From Streptomyces sp. LaPpAH-108 (GTDB lineage: Bacteria > Actinomycetota > Actinomycetes > Streptomycetales > Streptomycetaceae): 64,000 nt of DNA. Shown here piece after piece: positions 47,255-56,583 of the stretch (its first letter is position 1; each line of letters begins with the position of its first letter). A program made the position numbers and the translations under genes. Where the stretch lies: positions 558,001 to 622,000 of the forward strand of contig NZ_KB891994.1 in NCBI RefSeq assembly GCF_000373625.1. The letters run 5' to 3'. The notes beneath the pieces are model-generated. The model saw only the letters and a list, made by a program, of their open reading frames with translations, was not told the DNA's origin and made no database searches.

Positions 47255-47449
47255 ATGCGTAATTACACGTTGACCATTTTCTTTATTATTTTTGTTCCCT
47301 TCATGGTGAGCAGTGCAGTTGATCGGGTTTCCGGTCAGGGATGGTCACGAGTATGGGGGGTGCTTGAAGCCGTCCTGGCTGTCGCGATCACGGCTGGTGC
47401 GGTAGTGGAGGTGCGCCAGGGCTGGAAGAGGAAGGCGGGCGACAAATAG
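47255..47449 (+). CDS. Small two-segment membrane protein, candidate immunity protein
   Basis: A 64-aa protein with two hydrophobic segments (IFFIIFVPFMVSSAV and LEAVLAVAITAGAVV) and a basic C-terminus (RQGWKRKAGDK). The coding DNA is AT-rich at its start, like the tip of the preceding Rhs protein. Immediate downstream position and low G+C make it the most likely immunity partner of that tip. No family is recognised. A GGGAGA stretch precedes the ATG. Confidence 0.6.
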   Translation: MRNYTLTIFFIIFVPFMVSSAVDRVSGQGWSRVWGVLEAVLAVAITAGAVVEVRQGWKRKAGDK

Positions 47450-47653
47450 AATTTCGACACACGTGACCTCGCTGAGTCGTTTTCACCCTGAATAGATGGA
47501 GGTCATCAGCGTGCTTCGCGATCAGGCCAGATCCGGCCCGCAACGTGCCCGCCGTTGCCTGTGCGGCCGAAGCGGCCACCCGCGCCGGGCGACTGCTGTC
47601 GGAGTCGGGGTGCCGCGTCATGTGTGAGGAATCCCGGAACGTGGAGGTCAAGG

Positions 47654-48199
47654 GTGCGGTACAGAAATCGAGTTGCCTTCGGCGCGGCGGGCGTCGGCAT
47701 CGTCGCCCAACCATTCGTGGTGGCCTATGCGTTGCTCACGGCGAAGACCGACGGGAACAGCCTCGTGGATGCGGCGGCATTGCTCGGTCTGGCGTCGCTC
47801 TGCGCATGGTTCTTCGCCAGAATCGGCATACAACCGTCGATCGAGTGTGAGCACGGCCAGCTCAGCGTGCGCAACCCGCTGCTCTCGTATCGTGCATGGC
47901 TTTCCGACGTTCAGTTCGTCGCAGGCGATGGGCAAATCGGTCTGCGTATCGACGGGATCGGCATGGTCCATCCATGGGTCCTGTCCAGGTCGCTCTTCGA
48001 CAGCAAGCACGCCCGGTCAGCCAGGAAGGAACTACGGGAGCTCATCACCGAGGCACATGTCACGACATCATCGGAAATACTGGCCGATGGAGATCCACCC
48101 GCCCACCGTTGGGTCCGCCGAGGGGCGACCGATCTCCTGCTCGTGCCGCCACTCGCTTTTTCCGTCTGGAACGTGATCGACATTCTCATGGGCAACTGA
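47654..48199 (+). CDS. Membrane protein with PH-like region, intact paralogue
   Basis: A 181-aa protein with two N-terminal hydrophobic helices (VGIVAQPFVVAYALL and AALLGLASLCAWFFA), then IGIQPSIECEHGQLSVRNPL and a beta-rich segment with IGMVHPWVLSRSLFDSKHAR. The last hydrophobic stretch is LLLVPPLAFSVWNVIDIL. The organisation resembles bacterial PH-domain membrane proteins. GTG at 47654 is chosen because GGAGG precedes it; the longer frame from 47555 is unlikely. A second, broken copy follows. Confidence 0.72.
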   Translation: MRYRNRVAFGAAGVGIVAQPFVVAYALLTAKTDGNSLVDAAALLGLASLCAWFFARIGIQPSIECEHGQLSVRNPLLSYRAWLSDVQFVAGDGQIGLRIDGIGMVHPWVLSRSLFDSKHARSARKELRELITEAHVTTSSEILADGDPPAHRWVRRGATDLLLVPPLAFSVWNVIDILMGN

Positions 48200-48214
48200 T
48201 CGGCGACGAACCCT

Positions 48215-48736
48215 GTGACCCGTTACAAGAACCACCCCGTCTTCATCGCATCCGCAGGGCTCACCCTCGCCATGCTGTCGACCGCCGTCTACTTCCTGTT
48301 TCTCGACTCGGGCACACCACGCAACACCTGGGACGCGATCCTCGCCCTCGCCGTCCCCTGCGCCGTCATCTGGGTACTCACCCGCGTGGGACTGACCCCG
48401 TACGTCGAGTGGGGCGCGGGACGCATCACCGTCTGCAACCCGTTCATCGCCTACTCGGCCCCACTGTCCGAGATACGACTGCTCGGCAGATCAGAAACGC
48501 GCGCCGCGTGCGACATCACCGGCGTCGGCTCAGTGACCCCCTGAGCCATGACACGGTCCCTTTTCGACGGCCGCCGGGCCAACGAGGCCCGCCGCGACCT
48601 CAGGCATGCGGTTCTACGCACACCTGAGACGGGGAAAGACATCGATCCGAACGTCGGCAGGAGACTGCGCGTCGGATGGCACGACGCGCTTCTCGTCCCG
48701 TTCGTCACGGCCTGCGCCTGGGCCTTCATGCCGTGA
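48215..48736 (+). pseudogene. Paralogous membrane protein split by a single stop codon
   Basis: The frame from 48215 encodes the first 109 residues of a protein aligned with its upstream neighbour: VGLTPYVEWGAGRITVCNPF against IGIQPSIECEHGQLSVRNPL. A TGA at 48542-48544 interrupts it, and the same frame continues with AMTRSLFDGRRANEARRDL, matching VLSRSLFDSKHARSARKEL of the neighbour. The stop replaces a Trp of the neighbour (HPW to TP-stop), as a single TGG to TGA change would do. The halves could still be read through; no other fault is seen. Confidence 0.8.
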
Positions 48737-48781
48737 TCGCGTGAAGCGACGAAGGCGACGACCTCACCCGGCCCCCGCACA

Positions 48782-49030
48782 TCACAGCCGACAGGCATAC
48801 ATCGCGGTGGTCGAAATCTCCCGCTCCAGCTGACCGGCCACGTAGGTACGGGGCGATGAGGACGCCCTGAAGACGGCGGACGAGCGCCGTACAGACGGGT
48901 CGGAGGCGCCGACGCCGACGCGGCGGACGACGATCGGCTCGCCGACGACCTCCAGGCCCGCGTTGCGCAGACTGGCACCGGTCTCGACGACATCGGCGAT
49001 CACCTGGGCGACACCGAGTTCGATCGCCGC
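48782..49030 (-). pseudogene. hisG: hisG 3' remnant (ATP phosphoribosyltransferase)
   Basis: Reads AAIELGVAQVIADVVETGAS, then LRNAGLEVVGEPIVVRR and ends TTAMYACRL. The first two pieces match the middle of actinobacterial long-form HisG, and the end matches its C-terminus, but about 80-100 residues between them are missing or scrambled. The 5' part of hisG is absent: the frame runs directly into the ATP-grasp remnant. This is a deletion product, not a functional enzyme. Confidence 0.78.
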
Positions 49031-50190
49031 CCAGGACCGCTCGCCCTCGGCCAGGAAGCCGAAGACCAGGTCCTTGCCGCCGTAGGCCGAGGCGGGCTTG
49101 CGGAGCAACCGTTGGTCCCTCGATCGCACGGTCCAGGGTCTCCGGCCGCAGCCGGAAGGTCACCGGCACGTGCGCCCGGACGAGAGCCTGTTCTTCGCCA
49201 GTCGACAGGCCCTGGAACTCGGGGTCGTGGAGCAGGGCCAGGTTCGCCTTGTTGTCGTGAAGCGCGGCGGCGGGCGAGCCGATGAAGTCCAGCTTGCCAG
49301 CCGTATCGAGGTCCATCAGCGCGCGGTCGACGCGGGCGGCACGAAGTTCTTCGTCTCGTGCCAGGTGTACGCGGTGAAAACAGCATCCACCCGCCTGCCC
49401 CGGAAGTGGGCCCCGTCCTCGCTGAGGTCCAGCCCGCTGACGAGCCCGCAACTGATGTCGTGGCCCGCGGAGCGGATCATGTCGACGAAGAACCGGCGGC
49501 CACCGTCGAGGTCCGCCGGGTTGGCGGTGGCCTCGAAGACGTGCGGCGGCCCGTCGCCACGCGCCCGGGTGAGCCCGGCGAAGACGTCGAGCCACACCCG
49601 CGCCATGTCGGGGCCGTTCAGCCGCAGTCCGCGCGTGGCCAGGAAGGCGGCATACCGCGAGTGGCGGGTCGCGGCGGTGTACGGGGCCAGCGTGCTGAGT
49701 CCGCCCAGCGAGGCGACCACGTTCAGCTCGACGAGCTTCAGGCCCGCGTCGGTGACGACCAGGTCAGGCCGCATGAAGGCGGTGGCGACCCGGCGCAGCC
49801 GGGGTCGGCCCAGCGCCTCGGCCATCAGGGCGGCGTCCTCGTCCGGCAGGCCGAGGTAGTCGGCCCACGGCCGCCAGGTCGTTCCCGAAAAACGCCGATG
49901 ACGTACAGGAACGCCAGGTCGATACCCGAGCAGAAGACAAGCCGTGCTGCTCGGCAGCCTGAACGCTCTGTCCCAGAGCTGGACGCGTGAGGTGATGGTC
50001 GCGATGCGCGGCGCGTACTTCGCCCGCAAGCTGCTCGCACACGAGCATGCGGAGCCCTTCGCCCGCCCGCCGAAGTGCGGCCGGTGCCAGGGGACGGAGA
50101 TCGGTATCCGGAGACAGAAGGAAGAACGGCTGCCACGCGCCGTCTCCCGGGTTGGGAGCCACGCGTGCCTTGGGATACTTGCGGCGCAAG
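49031..50190 (-). pseudogene. Decayed ATP-grasp-type protein gene
   Basis: Pieces of one protein in several minus-strand frames. They include PDLVVTDAGLKLVELNVVAS and then GGLSTLAPYTAATRHSRYAA; AAALHDNKANLALLHDPEFQ; and LLRKPASAYGGKDLVFG, which resembles the Lys-Pro/glycine-loop of circularly permuted ATP-grasp ligases. The frames change at least near 49320 and 49130. A further fragment, PFFLLSPDTDLRPLAPAALRR, may be its 5' part. The 3' end is replaced by the hisG remnant at about 49030. Confidence 0.6.
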
Positions 50191-50239
50191 GGACTTGGGT
50201 AAGCACGCCCGGCGCCATGGGAGGAGACAAAAGCTCACG

Positions 50240-51040
50240 ATGTCCACAGATCCGGTTGCGGACACGCCAAGTCCATCGCCAGAAGGCCAGCAACCTCAGT
50301 CAAACAGCCGGCCGGAACGCACTGCTCCGCAGCAGCGTTCACCACTGCTGGACAAGTCGAGTTGGGCAACGATCGTGATTCTTCCACTGGTCGGGGCACT
50401 GACCTTGTTCGCCGCCCAAGGCGCCTGGGGGTGGATCTCGGACAAAGTCTCGGACCCACCCGAACTGGAGGTCTACTCAGCAGGTCCCGACGGTTGTGCT
50501 CCCCGGTACTCAGAGTCGTCCCTCTCCGAGTTGAAGACGACCACCGCTGAGGCGGCCATCAACGGGGTGCCGGTGACGGACGCCCATTTCGATCCCGTAG
50601 AGATCCCGCTGACCTTGCAGGCCAAGGCGGATGAAGCAATTGTTGTCACTGGCATTAAAGTCCGGACTCTGTCTGATCGGAAGCTTCCTACGCGTGGAGT
50701 CATCGTGGAACCGACCGGCTGCGGTGGCGGAATGACGAAGCGTGAGTTCGACGTCAAGTTCGGTTCCGTTCCGGTCTCCGTGCGGCCACATGTCAGTCGA
50801 TACAAGGACGGCGCCACAAGGACCAGTGCCGACTTCCCGTTCAAGATCTCGAAGAGCGATCCCGAACAGCTGTCCCTGTATCTCTTTCCCGGAGATCGTG
50901 ATGTCCGGTTCTCGGTCGAGGTCCAGTGGGTATCTGGCGGTAACTTGGGCAGCGAGACACTCGACAACGACGGCCAGGGCTATCGAGTGATGGGCCCTGG
51001 GGGGATTCCGACGTTCTCCATGACAGAACTCTCTCGGTAG
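50240..51040 (+). CDS. Single-pass membrane protein of unknown function
   Basis: A 266-aa protein. A Ser/Pro/Gln-rich cytoplasmic N-terminus (about 50 residues) precedes one membrane segment (ATIVILPLVGALTLFAAQGAW). The extracytoplasmic part has Cys residues in DGCAPRY and TGCGGGM and a beta-rich fold. No family is recognised. The G+C is lower than its surroundings, and it sits next to decayed genes, so it may belong to the acquired part of the window. ATG at 50240 is chosen over the longer frame because that addition is basic and unconvincing. Confidence 0.75.
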   Translation: MSTDPVADTPSPSPEGQQPQSNSRPERTAPQQRSPLLDKSSWATIVILPLVGALTLFAAQGAWGWISDKVSDPPELEVYSAGPDGCAPRYSESSLSELKTTTAEAAINGVPVTDAHFDPVEIPLTLQAKADEAIVVTGIKVRTLSDRKLPTRGVIVEPTGCGGGMTKREFDVKFGSVPVSVRPHVSRYKDGATRTSADFPFKISKSDPEQLSLYLFPGDRDVRFSVEVQWVSGGNLGSETLDNDGQGYRVMGPGGIPTFSMTELSR

Positions 51041-51505
51041 ACCGCCTCCTCGCAGCGGGTACAGGGCGCGTGGCGGCTGCCCTCAAGCATCGGGGGCAAC
51101 GGACACGACAGATTCTCCTGGACCGGCTACCGCGCCTTGGCCGGCCGTGCCCCATCTAGCTCAAGGCCCCCAGATCTTGATGACGGGACGGCGGCGACCT
51201 ACGGCCCACCCCGGCCGTCAAGAACCCACGGTCACACTGGGGCATACGACGGGCACTACTCCCCCACCGCCCAGGCTCCGGGGAGCCCCACCAGCCGCGA
51301 TCCGCTCAAGAACCGCGCGCAGGCATTCCCTGTTTGCCTTCGAAAGAGCGGCTCCTAGCCACGGAGTCTCTCAGGTCTTCCCTGAGACCTCCTACCGCGT
51401 CGCCGCGCGCGTCAGTAGCCTCGACGCGTTACGGACTATGGCTGGCTTGAAGGTAATTGAGCTGCCCAAAAGCCGACTGACGCCCCATCGGAACGGGCGT
51501 CAAGG
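51041..51505. other. Gene-free region between convergent genes
   Basis: About 465 nt. Open frames here show no family pattern or ribosome-binding site. A short imperfect hairpin (GTCTC...GAGAC) around 51366-51387 could be a terminator. I see nothing else. Confidence 0.4.
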
Positions 51506-52834
51506 TCAGGATCCCTTGGCGGCCGGTTCGAGGATCGCCACGCACTCCACATGATGCGTCATAGGAAACAGATCGAACGCCCGAAGCGTCCGCACCCGAT
51601 ACCCGTTCTCCCCGAAGTACTTCAGATCCCGGGCCAACGCAGCCGGGTCACAAGCGACATAGGCGATGCGACGCGCGCCCAGGGAGGCAAGATGCTCGAC
51701 GGTCTTCTTGCCGGCGCCCGCGCGGGGCGGGTCCAGGACGATCAGGTCGACCTCGGTGATGCCGGTGCGGGGGAGGACGGACTCGACCTTGCCCTGTTCG
51801 ATGCGGACGCGGGGGAAGTCGGCGAGGTTGTGGCGGGCGTCCTCCACCGCGCGCTTGCCAGATTCGATGCCGAGGACCGCGCCCTTGTCGCCGAGGCGGT
51901 CGGCCAGGGCGCCGGCGAACAGGCCGGCGCCGCAGTAGAGGTCCAGCGCCATCTCGCCCTTGCGGGGCAGCAGGCCCTGCATGACCGCAGTCACGAGGGT
52001 GTCGGCCGCCTTCGGGTGGACCTGCCAGAAGCCGCCGCTGCCGACGCGGTACGTACGGCCGTCGGCGCGCTCGCGGACGAAGGGGCGGCCGTGGACACGG
52101 TGGACGCCGCCGTCCTTCTCGTCGACCCGCATCACCGAGACCGGCTTGTCCAGCTCGACGATCGGCAGACGGGCCCCCGGGCGCGGGGTCAGGATGACCT
52201 GGCGGTCCTGCGAACCCGTCGCCGTGATCGCCTCGATCGACTCCATGCCGGACCAGTCGCGGGACTCGATGCCCAGCTCGGTGACGCCCTCCGCCGCGAT
52301 CATGCAGCGGTCGATCCGCTCGACCTCGTGCGAGCGGTGGCGGCGCAGGCCCGCGTGGCCCTCGGCGTCCACGGCGTACTGCACACGCGTACGCCACTGG
52401 GGCACCTCGCCCGCGGGCAGCTTGTCGCCCTCGGCGGGCATCACGGTGCCGTCCCAGCCGACGTCCTCGGGCGTGAGGCCCGCGAGCCGCTGCAGCTGCT
52501 CGGCGATCACCTCGCCCTTCAGACGGCGCTGCGCGCCCGGCTTGGCGTGCTGCCAGTCGCAGCCGCCGCACTTGCCGGGACCGGCGAACGGGCACGGCGC
52601 CTCGATACGGTCCTTGGACGCGTCCAGGATCTCCACCGCGTCGGCACGCAGGAACCGCGCGCCCTCCTCGCCCTCCGTCACCCGGGCCACGATCCGCTCC
52701 CCCGGCAGCGTGTGCCGGACGAACAGCACCTGGCCCTCGGACGTACGGGCGATGCAGTGGCCACCGTGGGCGACGGGGCCGACCTCGACCTCGTACTCCC
52801 GGCCCACCAGAGACTTCGTCGATTCTGCCTGCAT
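51506..52834 (-). CDS. TrmA/RumA-type RNA 5-methyluridine methyltransferase
   Basis: A 442-aa class I SAM methyltransferase for uridine C5 in RNA. A TRAM-like N-terminal part is followed by the cysteine cluster CPFAGPGKCGGCDWQH, typical of RumA/RlmCD-like iron-sulfur enzymes. The SAM motif DLYCGAGLFAGALA is near residue 290 and the catalytic-Cys segment YVACDPAALARDL near 400. Target (tRNA or 23S rRNA) cannot be told from sequence. ATG at 52834 is chosen because homologues begin near here. Confidence 0.92.
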   Translation of the reverse strand: MQAESTKSLVGREYEVEVGPVAHGGHCIARTSEGQVLFVRHTLPGERIVARVTEGEEGARFLRADAVEILDASKDRIEAPCPFAGPGKCGGCDWQHAKPGAQRRLKGEVIAEQLQRLAGLTPEDVGWDGTVMPAEGDKLPAGEVPQWRTRVQYAVDAEGHAGLRRHRSHEVERIDRCMIAAEGVTELGIESRDWSGMESIEAITATGSQDRQVILTPRPGARLPIVELDKPVSVMRVDEKDGGVHRVHGRPFVRERADGRTYRVGSGGFWQVHPKAADTLVTAVMQGLLPRKGEMALDLYCGAGLFAGALADRLGDKGAVLGIESGKRAVEDARHNLADFPRVRIEQGKVESVLPRTGITEVDLIVLDPPRAGAGKKTVEHLASLGARRIAYVACDPAALARDLKYFGENGYRVRTLRAFDLFPMTHHVECVAILEPAAKGS

Positions 52835-53451
52835 GGTGGGGGGACTCCAGATCAAGGGGCTGGGGGCGGTTACGACACCCCGTGGGGACAACAGCCCACC
52901 AGTCTACGGCGTCCCCGGCCACCCCAGGACCCGGGAGCGACCCCCGTCCCTGGAACCCGGGCTCCGGTGCGGACGGACCGTACGTCCACTTCGTCGACCA
53001 AGCCCAGCCAGCCCAGCCAGCCCGGCTGACCGAGCAGCCCGGCCCCCGGACGAACCCGCCGCCCAAGGGCCCGGCCGGAAAGCCCGTTCGCACCGGGCGC
53101 CCCCAGCCGCACTGTGCGATCCGAGAGCCTTCGTCCCCGGCAGCCCTGCGGGGCAGGAGACCCAGGCCCCGCCCCGAAGCGACCAACCCGACCGGCCCGA
53201 CCAGCCACCGGAAAAGCTCCGGCCTCGGCCGGCCCACCCGCCACGGCGCCTCTGCCGCAGACAGACCGGCCCGCCCCTGGCTCCCCGCCCCAGACGGGAC
53301 AGGCATTCCAGGGCCCCGCCCCGGGCCGCCCAACCTCAGCCAGAAACTCGCGGCCTTGGAAGCCCCCCGGCTCCAGAGCCACCCTCCCCACCCGAGGGCA
53401 CCAACCAGGCCCCCCCCCGACCAGCAGCCTCCTACGCCGAAGGCAAAGCCC
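52835..53451. other. Gene-free, C-rich region between the methyltransferase and the transporter
   Basis: About 617 nt without a convincing gene. The plus strand is strongly C-rich and G-poor, with runs such as the nine C at about 53411-53419. Frames that stay open are low-complexity Pro or Gly runs without family pattern or ribosome-binding site. Confidence 0.45.
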
Positions 53452-55500
53452 TCACTCCCGAACCCCCGCCCCCTCCTTCGCCCTCTCCGCCGGCCCCCGC
53501 CGCACCGCACCCGGCGCGCTCCACTCCTGCCGTCGCCGCGCCCGGTCGCGGGCGACCTGGGACGACTCCAGCTGATACGGCACGGACGTCACCATCACGC
53601 CCGGCGTGAACAGCAGCCGCCCCTTCAGCCGCAGCGCGCTCTGGTTGTGGAGCAGATGCTCGTACCAGTGGCCGACCACGTACTCGGGGATGATCACGGA
53701 GACCGCGTCGCGCGGGGACTGGCGGCGGAGGTTCTTGACGTACTCGATGATCGGGCGGGTGATCTCCCGGTAGGGCGAGTCGAGGACCTTGAGGGGAACG
53801 TCGATGCCGCGCCGCTCCCACTCCGCGCGGAGCGCCTTCGTCTCGGCCGGGTCGACGTTGACCGTCAGCGCCTCCAGGGTGTCGGAGCGCATCAGCTTGG
53901 CGTAGGCGAGGGCCCGCAGGGTGGGGCGGTGGATCTTGGAGATCAGGACGAGGGAGTGCACCCGGGAGGGGCGCACGCTGTCGTCGCTGGGCCCCTCGGG
54001 CGCGGCGATCTCGTCGGCGACGCGGTCGTAGTGCTTACGGATCGCGGTCATCGTGGCGTAGAAGATGCACATGCCGAGCAGGGCCACCCACGCGCCGTGG
54101 GTGAACTTGGTGACCAGCACGACGACCAGCACCAGGCCGGTGAAGAAGGCGCCGAAGGTGTTGATCGCGCGGGCGCGGATCATGCGGCTGCGCTTGGCCG
54201 GGTTCTTCTCGGCGGCCAGATGGCGGTTCCAGTGCCGGACCATGCCGGTCTGGCTGAGAGTGAAGGACACGAACACGCCGACGATGTAGAGCTGGATCAG
54301 CCGCGTGGAGTCCGCGCCGTAGATGACCACGAGAAGCATCGCCGTACCGGCCAGCAGCACGATGCCGTTGGAGAAGGCGAGGCGGTCGCCCCGGGTGTGC
54401 AGCTGGCGGGGCAGATAACGGTCCTGGGCGAGGATCGAGCCGAGCAGCGGGAAGCCGTTGTACGCCGTGTTCGCCGCGAGGAAGAGGACCAGGGCCGTCG
54501 CCGCCGCGAGGACGACGAACAGGAAGCTGCCCTTGCCGAAGACCGCCTCGGCGACCTGGGAGATCACCGGGTTCTGGACGTAGCCGGGGCCGATCGGTAC
54601 GCCGCCCTTGAGCAGGTCGGTCGCCGGGTTCTCGGCCATGCGGACGCCGGTGGACATCGCGAGGCCGATGATGCCGCAGAACATGGTGACGGCCAGCAGG
54701 CCCATCATGGCGAGCGTGGTCGCCGCGTTCTTGGACTTGGGCTTGCGGAAGGCCGGGACGCCGTTGGAGATGGCCTCCACGCCGGTGAGCGCCGCACAGC
54801 CGGAGGAGAAGGCCCGCAGCAGCAGGAAGATCAGCGCGAAGCCCGCGAGTCCCTGGTGCTCGGCCCTGATGTGGAAGCCGGAGGTAGGGGCGTGCATGGT
54901 CTCGCCGAGGACCAGACCCCGGATCGCACCCCAGACGATCATGATGAAGACGCCGCCGACGAACACGTACGTCGGGATCGCGAAGAGCTTGCCCGACTCC
55001 TTCATGCCGCGCAGGTTCAGCAGCGTCAGCAGGAGGATCACCGCGCACGCGCAGAGCACCTTGTGCTCGATCACGAAGGGGATCGCGGAGCCCAGGTTCT
55101 CGATGCCCGAGGTGATGGAGACGGCGACGGTCAGCACGTAGTCGACCAGCAGGGCGCTGGCGACGGTGAGACCCGCCCGGGGGCCGAGGTTGGTGTTCGC
55201 CACCTCGTAGTCGCCGCCACCGCTGGGGTACGCGTGCACGTTCTGCCGGTAGGAGGCGACCACGGTGAACATCAGCACGACGACCGCGACGGCGATCCAG
55301 GGGCTGAAGTGGTACGCCGACACGCCCGCGATGGACAGGACCAGCAGGACCTCCCCCGGCGCGTAGGCGACGGAGGACAGCGGGTCGGAGGCGAAGACGG
55401 GGAGGGCGATGCGCTTCGGCAGGAGCGTTTCGCCCAGCCGGTCACTGCGCAAGGCGCGCCCGATCAGAATGCGTTTGGGCACGTCGGTCAGTTTGGACAC
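53452..55500 (-). CDS. APC-superfamily transporter, KimA-like (potassium uptake candidate)
   Basis: A 682-aa APC transporter with about 12 membrane helices. It begins SKLTDVPKRILIGRALRSD after the GTG start and has the family motif FASDPLSSVAYAPGE and YPSGGGDYEVANTNLG. These are features of B. subtilis KimA (YdaO), a c-di-AMP-controlled potassium importer. The C-terminal soluble region (from about residue 480) holds an USP-like segment with PTLRALAYAKLMRSDTLEAL. Potassium as substrate is inferred from family and from the TrkA genes next to it. The GTG at 55500 is chosen by homology. Confidence 0.82.
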   Translation of the reverse strand: MSKLTDVPKRILIGRALRSDRLGETLLPKRIALPVFASDPLSSVAYAPGEVLLVLSIAGVSAYHFSPWIAVAVVVLMFTVVASYRQNVHAYPSGGGDYEVANTNLGPRAGLTVASALLVDYVLTVAVSITSGIENLGSAIPFVIEHKVLCACAVILLLTLLNLRGMKESGKLFAIPTYVFVGGVFIMIVWGAIRGLVLGETMHAPTSGFHIRAEHQGLAGFALIFLLLRAFSSGCAALTGVEAISNGVPAFRKPKSKNAATTLAMMGLLAVTMFCGIIGLAMSTGVRMAENPATDLLKGGVPIGPGYVQNPVISQVAEAVFGKGSFLFVVLAAATALVLFLAANTAYNGFPLLGSILAQDRYLPRQLHTRGDRLAFSNGIVLLAGTAMLLVVIYGADSTRLIQLYIVGVFVSFTLSQTGMVRHWNRHLAAEKNPAKRSRMIRARAINTFGAFFTGLVLVVVLVTKFTHGAWVALLGMCIFYATMTAIRKHYDRVADEIAAPEGPSDDSVRPSRVHSLVLISKIHRPTLRALAYAKLMRSDTLEALTVNVDPAETKALRAEWERRGIDVPLKVLDSPYREITRPIIEYVKNLRRQSPRDAVSVIIPEYVVGHWYEHLLHNQSALRLKGRLLFTPGVMVTSVPYQLESSQVARDRARRRQEWSAPGAVRRGPAERAKEGAGVRE

Positions 55501-55670
55501 GACAGAGGATCGTAAGGCTTCGAACAGGCAGCCGCCCACCCGAAAGACGCATTCTGCCTCACGAGTGAAATCAGGGGCGCGCGGAACCGCGGTTTCCGTG
55601 GTCCTCGCGCCCCCCGTGCCTAGATGGCAGACCGGCCCGTCGTCGCAGTTCATCGCCCTTCGGAGGTCCC

Positions 55671-55805
55671 ATGCCCGCGACCGCGGAACTCATCGGAGCC
55701 GTCTTCGCGCTCCTCGCCCTCGGAATCCTGACCCGCCGCAGCGTGCGCAGCATCACGCGCCGCGGGGAACCCGGGGTGACGGGCGTCACCGATCCGCACA
55801 GGTGA
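55671..55805 (+). CDS. Small membrane protein (44 aa)
   Basis: A 44-aa peptide: MPATAELIGAVFALLALGIL is a hydrophobic helix, followed by a basic stretch (TRRSVRSITRRGE). The ATG has GGAGG five bases upstream. It lies between the divergent transporter gene and the first TrkA gene, in the same direction as the latter. I see no homologue; membrane association is likely. Confidence 0.6.
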   Translation: MPATAELIGAVFALLALGILTRRSVRSITRRGEPGVTGVTDPHR

Positions 55806-55911
55806 GCACGTGATCAGCGGGTGCCTTACGGGTACCGCGCGTGTGTAGCTTTGGGCGTCGGTCTGAGACCCTGAGGCTGAGCAGTAACTTTTGGACACCG
55901 GAAGGACGGTC

Positions 55912-56583
55912 GTGCACATCGTCATCATGGGCTGCGGACGCGTGGGTTCCGCGCTCGCGCAGACCCTGGAGCAACAGGGCCACACGGTCGCGGTGATCGA
56001 CCGAGACCCCACCGCCTTCCGACGGCTGGGCCCGGGATTCGGCGGTCGCCGGGTCACCGGCGTCGGCTTCGACCAGGACACCCTGCGCGAGGCCGGCATC
56101 GAGGAGGCGGGCGCCTTCGCCGCCGTATCCAGCGGTGACAACTCCAACATCATCTCCGCGCGGGTCGCCCGCGAGATGTTCGGCGTGGAGAACGTGGCCG
56201 CCCGCATCTACGACCCCCGCCGTGCCGAGGTCTACCAGCGCCTGGGCATCCCGACGGTGGCCACGGTCCGCTGGACCGCCGACCAGATGCTGCGCCGTCT
56301 GCTGCCCTCCGGCGCCGAGCCGCTGTGGCGCGATCCCACCGGTGGGGTGCAGCTCGCCGAGGTGCACGCCTCCGAGAAGTGGGTCGGCCACAAGATCAGC
56401 AAGCTCCAGGAGGAGACGGGCGTCCGCGTGGCGTTCCTGACCCGCCTGGGCGAGGCCGTGCTGCCCACCTCGCAGACGGTCCTGCAAGAAGGTGACCTGG
56501 TGCACGTGATGATGCGCACGGACGACGTGGAGAAGGTCGAGGCGGCGTTCGCCGGGGGCCCCGAAGAGGAGAGCGGTCACTGA
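55912..56583 (+). CDS. TrkA-type potassium uptake regulatory protein
   Basis: A 223-aa protein with an RCK_N domain (MGCGRVGSALAQTLEQQG, NAD/ATP-binding GXGXXG) and an RCK_C domain with GVRVAFLTRLGEAVLPTSQT. These proteins gate potassium uptake systems in response to nucleotide or c-di-AMP. GTG at 55912 follows GAAGGA. Its stop overlaps the next start (TGATG), so it is coupled to a second TrkA-type gene. No membrane channel subunit is next to it except the KimA-like protein on the other strand. Confidence 0.9.
   Translation: MHIVIMGCGRVGSALAQTLEQQGHTVAVIDRDPTAFRRLGPGFGGRRVTGVGFDQDTLREAGIEEAGAFAAVSSGDNSNIISARVAREMFGVENVAARIYDPRRAEVYQRLGIPTVATVRWTADQMLRRLLPSGAEPLWRDPTGGVQLAEVHASEKWVGHKISKLQEETGVRVAFLTRLGEAVLPTSQTVLQEGDLVHVMMRTDDVEKVEAAFAGGPEEESGH

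Noticed and set aside
48782..49129. Intact short ATP phosphoribosyltransferase
   Set aside because: Only about 83 residues of HisG with a large internal gap and no N-terminal catalytic domain.
51137..51554. Small open frames in the 51 kb gap
   Set aside because: No ribosome-binding site, no family pattern, and the composition is that of noncoding Streptomyces DNA.
52870..53391. Gly-rich frame (about 173 codons) on the minus strand of the 53 kb gap
   Set aside because: Low-complexity, lacks a ribosome-binding site; better explained by the strand C/G bias.
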